Of a stretch of DNA of 64,000 bases, positions 41,486 through 48,912 are shown in pieces; position 1 is the stretch's first letter; each line of letters begins with the position of its first letter. The notes below the pieces were generated by a model. It had not been told where the DNA came from, did no database searches, and saw only the letters and a list, made by a program, of their open reading frames with translations. The position numbers were made by a program, and so were the translations under genes. The stretch is taken from contig NZ_DASTPW010000004.1 of assembly GCF_035762065.1 (NCBI RefSeq), forward strand, positions 1-64,000, in the 5' to 3' direction. The DNA comes from Methylibium sp035762065 (GTDB lineage Bacteria; Pseudomonadota; Gammaproteobacteria; Burkholderiales; Burkholderiaceae_C).

Positions 41486-43384
41486 ATGCTGGGCAGGGCG
41501 CTGCGTCGGTGCAAGGAAGCGGTACGGCGCACGGCAGGCGTCGGGATCGCGCCTTTCTCGCTCGCACTGGTGCTCGTGCTCGGCGCAGCGGCCGCGGCCG
41601 CGCAGGACGGCTGGTTCCTCACGCTGCGTGAAGCGCGCGTGCTCGACGTGCCGGCGCTGCTGAGCGCGCCGCCCGACAAGCTCTCGGCCACGCCGATCCT
41701 GCTGCCCGACGACTGGCTCGCGCTGCCGGGCGGCGCCGGCGCCGGCGCGGGGCCGCAGGTGCGCTGGTACCGCATCGAGTTCGACGCGCCGAAGCTGCCG
41801 GTGGACACGCCCATGGCGGTGTTCATCCCGCGGGTGTGCAGCAGCTTCGAGCTCTACCTCGACGGCGAGCTGCTGCATCGCGCCGGCGAACTCACCGAGC
41901 CGCTGACGCGCAACTGCTACCACGCGCAGCTCGTCACGCTGCCGGCCAAGCTGCTGCAGCCGTCGGGCAACCGCATCGACCTGCAGGTCGTCGGCTATGC
42001 CTTGCCGCGCGTGGCCGGTCGGCAGCGCGCCGGCGGACTTTCGACGCTGGTCGTCGGGCCCTGGAACGAGCTGGCGGCGGCGCAACAGCGGCAGCTGTTC
42101 TGGAACGTCACGCTGACGCAGATCGTCGCGGCGGTGCTGTTGCTGATCGGCGCGGTGCTCGGCGCGCTGGCCTGGGTGCGGCGCGTGCCGCACCTGGGTT
42201 GGTTCGCCGCGTTGTGCATCGGCTGGGCGGCGTTGACCGTGCGGATCTGGTGGCGCGAGATACCGCTGTCCAACGGCACGCTCGAGCTCGCCAGCGCCAT
42301 CGGCTTCGTGCCGCTCGCCGCCTGCGCGATCCTGTTCCTGTGGCGCTACTGCGGCGTGCGCCACAAGCTGCTCGACCGCCTGCTGCTGCTGCAGACGCTT
42401 GCGCTGCCGATGCTGCTGGGCTGGGTCGGCGCGGATCGGCTGTTCCCGACCGCGGTGATCGTCTACGCACTGCTGGCGCTGGAGGTGTTCGCGTCGACCG
42501 GCTTCTTCCTTGCGCACGCCTGGAAGGCGCGGCGCCAGGAGTTCTGGCTGCTCGCCACGGTGCTCGGGCTCATGATGCTGGCGGTGGGCATCGAGCTCGG
42601 CGTGCAGGACCGGCTGCTGAACCTGCCCAGCCTGCACTTGGTGCACCTGGTGATGCCGGCGCTGTTCTGCGTGATGGCCTACAAGCTGGTCGAAAGCTTC
42701 GGCCGTGCGCTCACCGCGGCCGAGAACGCGCGTCACCTGCTCGAACAAAGGGTCCGCGAGGTCTCGGCCGAGATCGAGCGCAACTTCGCGCAGCTGGCCG
42801 AGTCGCGCGTCGAGCAGGTCGCCGAGAAGGAGCGCAAGCGCATCGCCGCCGACCTGCACGACGACCTCGGCGCCAAGCTGCTGACCATCGTCCACACCAG
42901 CGGCGACGACCGCATCTCGACGCTCGCGCGCGAGGCGCTGGAGGAGATGCGCCTGTCGGTGCGCGGTATCGCCGGCAAGCCGGTGCAGCTGGCCGACGCC
43001 ATGGCCGACTGGCGCGCCGAGACCATCACGCGCCTCGGCGAGACCGGCATCGAGATCGAATGGAACAGCCCCGACCTCGTCGAGCCGCGCACGCTCGCCG
43101 CGCGCAGCTACGTGCAGACGACGCGCATCCTGCGCGAGGCGACGAGCAACCTCATCAAGCACAGCGGCGCGTCGCGCGCCGTGGTCACCTGCCGCATCGG
43201 CGAGGACTTCCAGCTCGTGATCCGCGACAACGGCCGCGGCATCCCGACCGAACTCGACGGCAAGCTCGACCGCGGCCACGGCATGGCCAGCATGAAGCAG
43301 CGCGCCAAATCGATGCATGGGCAATGCCTGGTCGAGTCGGGCCCAGGCTATGGCACCGTGATCCGCCTCACGCTGCCGCTGTAG
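41486..43384 (+). CDS. Membrane sensor histidine kinase (7TM-type input, HisKA_3-like)
   Basis: The 632-residue protein has a signal sequence (about 20-38) and a periplasmic β-sandwich resembling 7TMR-DISM or sugar-binding modules (QVRWYRIEFDAPK; SSFELYLDGELLHRAGEL). About seven membrane helices span residues 210-410, with a short coiled coil after them. The dimerisation helix ERKRIAADLHDDLGAKLLTI carries the phospho-His. The HATPase has REATSNLIKHSGAS and DNGRGIP. The input ligand is unknown. A -10-like CACAAT sits 8 nt before the ATG. It forms a pair with the regulator at 43451. Confidence 0.88.
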   Translation: MLGRALRRCKEAVRRTAGVGIAPFSLALVLVLGAAAAAAQDGWFLTLREARVLDVPALLSAPPDKLSATPILLPDDWLALPGGAGAGAGPQVRWYRIEFDAPKLPVDTPMAVFIPRVCSSFELYLDGELLHRAGELTEPLTRNCYHAQLVTLPAKLLQPSGNRIDLQVVGYALPRVAGRQRAGGLSTLVVGPWNELAAAQQRQLFWNVTLTQIVAAVLLLIGAVLGALAWVRRVPHLGWFAALCIGWAALTVRIWWREIPLSNGTLELASAIGFVPLAACAILFLWRYCGVRHKLLDRLLLLQTLALPMLLGWVGADRLFPTAVIVYALLALEVFASTGFFLAHAWKARRQEFWLLATVLGLMMLAVGIELGVQDRLLNLPSLHLVHLVMPALFCVMAYKLVESFGRALTAAENARHLLEQRVREVSAEIERNFAQLAESRVEQVAEKERKRIAADLHDDLGAKLLTIVHTSGDDRISTLAREALEEMRLSVRGIAGKPVQLADAMADWRAETITRLGETGIEIEWNSPDLVEPRTLAARSYVQTTRILREATSNLIKHSGASRAVVTCRIGEDFQLVIRDNGRGIPTELDGKLDRGHGMASMKQRAKSMHGQCLVESGPGYGTVIRLTLPL

Positions 43385-43450
43385 CGAAGCCGGACCGAAT
43401 CCACGCCTCGCGTCTGGACGCTCCCGGGTGCGCTGGCTACGATGCGCGCC

Positions 43451-44119
43451 ATGGCCGAGATGACCCGCATCCTTTTGCTCGAAGACCTGCCCGAGATCCG
43501 GGTCTGGCTCAAGGCGCTTGCGGTGCAAGTGTTCCCGCAGGCCGAAGTCACCGAAACCGCGCGCGTGCAGGACGCCCGCCAGGCGATCGCCTCGCAGAAG
43601 TTCGATCTTGCGCTGGTCGACCTGGGGCTGCCCGACGGCAGCGGCGTCGAGGTCGTCGCCGCGCTGCGCGACACCCAGCCCGAGGCGCAGTCGGTCGTCG
43701 TCACCATCCACGACGACGACGACCACCTTTTTCCCGCGCTGCAGGCCGGCGCCTTCGGCTACCTCCTCAAGGAGCAGTCGCGCGAACAGCTCGGCGAGCA
43801 GTTGAAGCGCATCAGCCAGGGCGAGCCGCCGCTGTCGCCGTCGATCGCGCGGCGCGTGATCCAGTACTTCGCGGCCAAGCAGCGCACGCAGTTCCGCGAG
43901 AAGTCGCCGCTGATGCCCGGCGTGACGCTGACCGAGCGCGAGAACGAGGTGCTGCTGCGCGTCGCCAAGGGCTACACGCTGCCCGAGATCGGCGTTCAGC
44001 TGAACCTCTCGCGCCACACGATCGCCGACTACGTCAAGCAGATCTACCGCAAGCTCAACGTGAGCTCGCGCGCCGAGGTGGCGCTGGAAGCGCAACGGCT
44101 TGGCTTGTTCCGGCGCTGA
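43451..44119 (+). CDS. NarL/LuxR-family response regulator
   Basis: This 222-residue protein is the cognate regulator of the preceding kinase. The N-terminal receiver domain has acidic pocket LLLEDLPEIR, phospho-acceptor Asp in ALVDLGLPDGSG (about residue 55) and Lys in YLLKEQ. The C-terminal LuxR helix-turn-helix has LTERENEVLLRVAKGYTLPE and LSRHTIADYVKQIYRKL. I prefer ATG 43451 because TACGAT at 43438-43443 looks like a -10 that would overlap the alternative ATG 43442. Targets unknown. Confidence 0.9.
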   Translation: MAEMTRILLLEDLPEIRVWLKALAVQVFPQAEVTETARVQDARQAIASQKFDLALVDLGLPDGSGVEVVAALRDTQPEAQSVVVTIHDDDDHLFPALQAGAFGYLLKEQSREQLGEQLKRISQGEPPLSPSIARRVIQYFAAKQRTQFREKSPLMPGVTLTERENEVLLRVAKGYTLPEIGVQLNLSRHTIADYVKQIYRKLNVSSRAEVALEAQRLGLFRR

Positions 44120-44212
44120 GGCCTTGCCGGCGAAATCGACCGCGGCAGCCGCCGCGAAGCGAGCCAGCCGCGCGGCGCGACCTGCGCTTCGACACCCGAT
44201 GAGCACGGGCTC

Positions 44213-44797
44213 ATGATCGGCCGGCTCAGCGGCCTCCTCGCCGACAAGTCGTCCCCGCCGCAGGTGTTGGTCGACGTGCAAGGCGTCGGCTACGAGCTCG
44301 ACGTGCCGATGAGCAGCTTCTACGAGCTGCCGGCCGTCGGCCAGAGGGTGCAGCTGCTGACGCACTTCGTCGTGCGCGAGGACGCGCAACTGCTGTTCGG
44401 CTTCGTCACTGCGGGCGAGCGCACGGCGTTCCGCCAGTTGATCCGCATCTCCGGTGTCGGGCCGAAGATGGCGCTGGGGCTGCTGTCGGGCTTGAGCGTC
44501 GGCGAACTGGCTCAGGCGGTGGCGGCGCAGGACGCGAGCCGGCTCGTCAAGGTGCCCGGCATCGGCAAGAAGACCGCCGAGCGGCTGCTGCTGGAGCTGA
44601 AGGGCAAGCTCGACGGCGCCGGCCTCGGCAGCGGCGCGGTGAGCGCGCCGGCGGACGGCGCGGCCAGCGACATCGCGCAGGCGCTGGTCGCGCTCGGCTA
44701 CAGCGAACGCGACGCGCTGGCGTCGGTGAAGGCGCTGCCGCCCGGCAGCAGCGTCAGCGACGGCATCCGGCTCGCGCTCAGGGCGCTGGCGAAGTAG
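44213..44797 (+). CDS. ruvA: Holliday junction branch-migration protein RuvA
   Basis: RuvA tetramers bind Holliday junctions and recruit RuvB. It has 194 residues: N-terminal OB fold (MIGRLSGLLADK), helix-hairpin-helix motifs IRISGVGPKMAL and LVKVPGIGKKTAERLLLEL, and a flexible linker. The C-terminal RuvB-binding domain contains ALVALGYSERDA. ruvB and ruvC are not adjacent. The last 20 bp overlap the end of mutY on the opposite strand. Confidence 0.96.
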   Translation: MIGRLSGLLADKSSPPQVLVDVQGVGYELDVPMSSFYELPAVGQRVQLLTHFVVREDAQLLFGFVTAGERTAFRQLIRISGVGPKMALGLLSGLSVGELAQAVAAQDASRLVKVPGIGKKTAERLLLELKGKLDGAGLGSGAVSAPADGAASDIAQALVALGYSERDALASVKALPPGSSVSDGIRLALRALAK

Positions 44798-45857
44798 CCG
44801 CGTCGGCCACCAGCAGCTTGCGCAGCGGCGCGGGCAAGGCGATGTCGGCGAGCGCGGCGCGTGCGATCCAGCGGCCTGCATCGGCGCCGCCGAGCCGGGC
44901 GACCAGCGCTTCGGCTTCGTCGGCCGACCGCGGCTCGGCATGCCACGGCGCGAGCCGCCAGTCGAAGTGCGTCAGCGCATGCTCGATCGGCGCGAGCGCG
45001 CGCAGCGGCACGCCGGCCGCAGCGGCGAGCAGGCTGTCTTCGTCGTCGAACATGGGCAGGCTCCAGAGCCCGGCCCACACGCCGAGCGCCGCGCGCTGCT
45101 GCAGCCAGACGCGGCCGGCGTGCTCGACCCACAGCCAGGCGTTCGCGCGCCGTCCGCGCTGCAGCTTGCGCGTCTTCACCGGCAGCTGCTCGACGCGGCC
45201 GGTGGCGAGGGCGACGCAGCCGGCGCGCAGCGGGCACACGAGGCAGGTCGGCCGCCGCGGCGTGCACACCGTCGCGCCGAGGTCCATCAAGCCCTGGGTG
45301 TAGGCCGGCATCTCGGCCGGCTCGGCGGGCAGCAGCGCGCAGGCGGCCTGCCAGAGTTCGCGCTCGTGCGAGGCGACCGCGAGGTCGGCGCCGAAGCCGA
45401 GCGCGCGCGCGAGCAGCCGCTTGACGTTGCCGTCGAGGATCGCGGCGCGGCGGTCGAAGCAGAAGGCGGCGATCGCCGCAGCCGTCGAGCGGCCGATGCC
45501 CGGCAGCGCGGCGAGCTGTTCGGGATCTTGCGGAAAGCGGCCGCCGTGGCGTTCGACCACCGCCTGCGCGCAGGCGTGCAGGAAGCGAGCGCGGCGGTAG
45601 TAGCCGAGGCCGCTCCAGGCGGCCAGCACGTCGTCGAGCGGCGCCGCCGCGAGCGTGGCGACGTCCGGGAAGCGGGCGAGGAAGCGCGTGTAGTAGGCGA
45701 GCACGGTCGAGACCTGCGTCTGCTGCAGCATCACCTCGGACAGCCAGACGCGGTAGGGCTCGCGCGATTGCCACGGCAGGCCGTGCCGGCCGTGCGTGCG
45801 CTGCCAGTCGACGACGCGCCGGGCGAAGTCGCCTTCGCGCCAGTCGAGCGGGATCAG
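44778..45857 (-). CDS. mutY: Adenine DNA glycosylase MutY
   Basis: Removes adenine mispaired with 8-oxoguanine. It has about 359 residues with LPWQ at about residue 27, catalytic Glu in SEVMLQQTQV, the hairpin LPGIGRSTAAAIAAF and Asp in ILDGNVKRLL. The 4Fe-4S ligands C-x6-C-x2-C-x5-C are in CTPRRPTCLVCPLRAGC, and a C-terminal NUDIX-like domain recognises 8-oxoG. No ATG, GTG or TTG exists in frame between the last dynamin codons and LPWQ, nor for about 60 codons upstream. The start assigned is the CTG at 45857, which overlaps the preceding stop as CTGA, mirroring the ATGA/GTGA overlaps elsewhere. Confidence 0.88.
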   Translation of the reverse strand: MIPLDWREGDFARRVVDWQRTHGRHGLPWQSREPYRVWLSEVMLQQTQVSTVLAYYTRFLARFPDVATLAAAPLDDVLAAWSGLGYYRRARFLHACAQAVVERHGGRFPQDPEQLAALPGIGRSTAAAIAAFCFDRRAAILDGNVKRLLARALGFGADLAVASHERELWQAACALLPAEPAEMPAYTQGLMDLGATVCTPRRPTCLVCPLRAGCVALATGRVEQLPVKTRKLQRGRRANAWLWVEHAGRVWLQQRAALGVWAGLWSLPMFDDEDSLLAAAAGVPLRALAPIEHALTHFDWRLAPWHAEPRSADEAEALVARLGGADAGRWIARAALADIALPAPLRKLLVADAATSPAP

Positions 45858-47860
45858 GCCTGCTCCGGGGCGAGATCGAAGTCGAGCAGCAGATCGACGC
45901 CGCTGTCGGGCTGGACATCGTCCAGCGGCGCGGCGGCTGTCGATCGCGGCTCGGCGTGCTCGCGCGCGCCACCGCCGATCTCGGCGAGGCGGCGTTGCAG
46001 TGCCTGCAGGTGCGCGTCCTGGCTTTCGAGTTCGCCGACGCGGCTTTCCAGTTCGCCGGCCGCGGCCTGGATGCGCTCCAGCGCTTCGCGGCGGCGCTTG
46101 AAGTTGCGGCGTCGCTCGCGCAGCTGCGTCTCGATCTGCGCCGACGCGGTGCGGTTCCAGAGCTCGAGTTCGCTGCTCGCGCTCTCGAACACCACCCGCA
46201 GCCGCGAGACGAGCATGCGGCGGAACTGCTCGAGAAAGCGCTCCTGCGTGAGCTTCAGCGCCTGCGTGAGCCCGAGGTACTGCACGTAGTTGCGCTCGAT
46301 CAGCTCGAGGTCGGCCATGAAGCGCCCCAGATCCACCGGCGCGGCGGCCATCAGGCTGAAGCCGTATTCGGTGTTGAGCTGGCCGAACGAGGCGTCGAGC
46401 ATCTCGTGGATCTCGACGCCGCGCGCTTGCGCGCTCGCGAGCCGGCGGCGCAGCGCTGCGCACAGCACGAGAAAGGCCTTCTTCGCGCCGAGCTGCAGCA
46501 GCGAGCTGCGGATCGCGTCCTGCATCTCGGACAGGTGCTCGCGCAGCCGGTCGGCGGCCAGCTCGAGCATCGCGTCCTTCAACATCCGCTGGTGCACCGC
46601 GCGCAGTGCGTGCAGCCGCGCGACGCAGCGCTCAAAGTCCAGCGACTCGGCATCGACGCGCTGGATCATCAGCCGGACCTTGCCGCTGCTCTTGCCGCGC
46701 AGGCCGCGCAGCTCGAGCAGCTGCTCGGCGACGTGCCGGCGGCGGTCATTCAGCCGGCGGCCGACCTGCAGCTCGACCTGCGCGATGCCCTCGATGCCGA
46801 CCTGCGCCAGCATCTGCTGCCGGTAGGGCAGCAGCCGGTCGCTCAGCGCGGCTTCGAGCGCCGGCAGCCGGCTGGCGGCGAGCTCCGGCTCGTCGCTGGC
46901 GACGCGCGCGGCCAGCGCCTGCCGCGCAGAAAGCGGGAACACGCGCTCGCGCGGGAGTTCGAGCGTTGCGGCGACGGCTTCGCACTGCCGCTCGATCTGC
47001 GCTTCGGTCTGCTCGCGCGTGCTCAGCGGGTCGCGCAGCGTGTCGATCTTGTTCAGCACCACGTAGCGGCTGATGCCCGGCGCGCAGAGGTGGTCGCGCC
47101 AGATCGCGAGATCGGACTTCGTGACGCCGGTGTCGGCACCGAGCAGGAAGACGGTCGCGTGCGCGCTCGGCAGCAGGCCGACGGTGAGCTCCGGCTCGGC
47201 GCCGATCGCGTTCAGGCCCGGCGTGTCGAGCACGACCAGGCCGCGTTCGAGCAACGGGTGCGGCAGGTTGATCAGCGCGTGGCGCCAGGCCGGGATCTCG
47301 ACCCGGCCTTCGGCATCGGCCGGCGGGTTGTCTTCGGGCCGGTCGTCGTGCCAGAAGCCCAGCGCTCGGGCGAGGTCGACCTCGACCCGCTTGACCTCGG
47401 TGACCTGCGCGAGCGCGCGGGCGAGGCCGTCGATGTCGCCGATGTCCAGTGGGGTCAGCTTCCACAGCGCGTGCTGATGCCGCATATCGCTCAGCGGCGC
47501 CGGCTGCAGCCGCGTCTCGATCGGCAGCAGGGCGAGCGCAGGCGGCTCCTGCCGGTCGTAGCCGAGCTCGACCGGGCACATCGTCGTGCGCCCGGCGGTC
47601 GCCGGCAGCACGCGCCGGCCGGTGTCGGCGAAGAACATCGCGTTGATCAGCTCGGACTTGCCGCGCGAGAACTCGGCGACGAAGGCGACCACGAGCTTCT
47701 CGCCGGCCAGGCGCTGGCGCAGCGACTCGAGGACCTCGGATTCGTCGTCCTCGAGCAGTTCGTGCTGCGCGAGGAACTGCGCCAGCTCGCGCACCCGCGC
47801 TTCCATGGCCGAGCGCCAAAGGCCGTGGGCATCGACACTCTCGGCGAACGAAGCGCTCAA
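45854..47860 (-). CDS. Bacterial dynamin-like GTPase
   Basis: This large GTPase has 668 residues with an N-terminal GTPase domain: P-loop VAEFSRGKSELINAM at about residue 61, G2-type AGRTTMCPVELG, G3 VVLDTPGLN and G4 VLNKIDTLRD. Long helical stalk segments follow (450-630), then a coiled coil (ERIQAAAGELESRVGELES) and an acidic tail. Such proteins shape or protect membranes; the role here is unknown. The start is a TTG at 47860 with AGGGG 7 nt upstream; ATG 47806 is a weaker alternative. It lies between mutM and mutY and is coupled to mutY. Confidence 0.85.
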   Translation of the reverse strand: MSASFAESVDAHGLWRSAMEARVRELAQFLAQHELLEDDESEVLESLRQRLAGEKLVVAFVAEFSRGKSELINAMFFADTGRRVLPATAGRTTMCPVELGYDRQEPPALALLPIETRLQPAPLSDMRHQHALWKLTPLDIGDIDGLARALAQVTEVKRVEVDLARALGFWHDDRPEDNPPADAEGRVEIPAWRHALINLPHPLLERGLVVLDTPGLNAIGAEPELTVGLLPSAHATVFLLGADTGVTKSDLAIWRDHLCAPGISRYVVLNKIDTLRDPLSTREQTEAQIERQCEAVAATLELPRERVFPLSARQALAARVASDEPELAASRLPALEAALSDRLLPYRQQMLAQVGIEGIAQVELQVGRRLNDRRRHVAEQLLELRGLRGKSSGKVRLMIQRVDAESLDFERCVARLHALRAVHQRMLKDAMLELAADRLREHLSEMQDAIRSSLLQLGAKKAFLVLCAALRRRLASAQARGVEIHEMLDASFGQLNTEYGFSLMAAAPVDLGRFMADLELIERNYVQYLGLTQALKLTQERFLEQFRRMLVSRLRVVFESASSELELWNRTASAQIETQLRERRRNFKRRREALERIQAAAGELESRVGELESQDAHLQALQRRLAEIGGGAREHAEPRSTAAAPLDDVQPDSGVDLLLDFDLAPEQA

Positions 47861-47912
47861 CGGCGGCCCCTGGCAAATGCGGTGCGGTCGATGGTAGCGG
47901 CGGCCCCTGCAA
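47861..47912 (-). repeat. Short direct repeat upstream of the dynamin-like gene
   Basis: CGGCGGCCCCTGGCAA (47861-47876) and CGGCGGCCCCTGCAA (47898-47912) are near-identical copies 37 bp apart. The copy next to the gene contains the ribosome-binding site of the TTG start. The second copy may be a duplicated leader or a protein-binding site. Confidence 0.6.
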
Positions 47913-47998
47913 CCAAAGCTTTCCAGACGTGTCCCTTTGCCCGCCGCGCGGGTTCTGCGCGTGAGCAGTTGTGAACGGGACGCGGGCCGGGTCGGGTC

Positions 47999-48859
47999 TC
48001 AGCGGAACTGGCAGCCGGGGCAGAAGTACGTCGAGCGCTGACCTTGCAGCAGCCGCCGCACCACGCCGCCGCAGCGCCGGCAGCGCTGGCCCTCGCGGTC
48101 GTAGACCTGCGCCTCGTGCTGGAAGGCGCCGTTCATGCCGTGGGCGTCGCGGAAGTCGCGCAGCGTCGTGCCGCCCGCGCGCAGCGCGCGGCCCAGCACC
48201 GCTCGGATCGCCGCCGCCAGCCGCTCGCAGCGCAACGGCCCGATGCGGCCCGCTTCGGCGCGCGGATCGATCCCCGCCTCGAACAGCGCCTCGGACGCAT
48301 AGATGTTGCCGACGCCGACGACCGCATCCCCGGCCAGCAGCGCCTGCTTTATCGGGACGCGGCGCCCGCGCAGCCGTGCGCGCAGCCACGCGCCGTCGAA
48401 CGCTGGATCGAAGGGCTCGATGCCCAGCGTCGCGAGCAGCGCGGCGGCGCGCCCGGTCGAAGGCCAGCTGCCGGGCCCGTCGGCCGCGCGATCGCCCCAG
48501 ACCACCGCACCGAAGCGGCGAGGGTCGGTCAGGCGCAGCCGGCCGCGGTCGGTCGCGAGCTCGAAATGCTGCCAGGGGCCGGGTGCCGCGTCGCCTTCGG
48601 CGAAGCCGAGCGAGCCCGACATGCCCAGGTGCAGTAGCAGCCCGCCCGCGGGTGCGATGGAACCGGCGTCGTCGAGCGGCATCCAGAGGTACTTGCCGCG
48701 CCGCAGGACGTCCGCGACGCGCCGGCCGATCAGCGTCTCGGGTTTACAGCCCAGCGGCCAGCGCAGCGGCTTGCCGAGGGTGACCGAGGCGATGCGCGCA
48801 CCGCGCAGCCGCTCGACCACGCTCAGGCGCGTGACTTCCACCTCCGGCAACTCGGGCAT
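47999..48859 (-). CDS. mutM: Formamidopyrimidine-DNA glycosylase (8-oxoG repair)
   Basis: Bifunctional glycosylase/AP lyase that excises 8-oxoguanine. It has 286 residues and starts MPELPEVEV, so the processed Pro2 nucleophile and Glu3 are in place. Further landmarks are Lys in LRRGKYLWM, GVGNIYASEALF (helix-two-turn-helix) and a C-terminal zinc finger CRRCGGVVRRLLQGQR...CPGC. ATG 48859 has a -10-like GATAAT 6 nt upstream, suggesting a leaderless mRNA. It is divergent from the TPR gene. Confidence 0.97.
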   Translation of the reverse strand: MPELPEVEVTRLSVVERLRGARIASVTLGKPLRWPLGCKPETLIGRRVADVLRRGKYLWMPLDDAGSIAPAGGLLLHLGMSGSLGFAEGDAAPGPWQHFELATDRGRLRLTDPRRFGAVVWGDRAADGPGSWPSTGRAAALLATLGIEPFDPAFDGAWLRARLRGRRVPIKQALLAGDAVVGVGNIYASEALFEAGIDPRAEAGRIGPLRCERLAAAIRAVLGRALRAGGTTLRDFRDAHGMNGAFQHEAQVYDREGQRCRRCGGVVRRLLQGQRSTYFCPGCQFR

Positions 48860-48912
48860 CGGTCGATTATCTTGGGCTGCATAGAATGAATTTCGATTCC
48901 GTGGAGTGTTCG
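48860..48912. promoter_or_regulatory. Back-to-back promoters of mutM and the TPR gene
   Basis: Minus-strand GATAAT (48871..48866) faces mutM, 6 nt from its ATG. Plus-strand TAGAAT (48882-48887) faces the TPR gene and overlaps the in-frame ATG at 48886, so that ATG is unlikely to be the start. The ATG at 48913 has GGAG six bases upstream instead. Confidence 0.5.

Noticed and set aside
41414..44941. Minus-strand open frame of about 1175 codons opposite the two-component genes and ruvA
   Set aside because: Antisense to clearly identified proteins; no recognisable domain.
48886..48912. ATG at 48886 as the start of the TPR protein
   Set aside because: It overlaps the TAGAAT -10-like box and has no ribosome-binding site. 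ATG 48913 has GGAG six bases upstream and gives a proper signal peptide.
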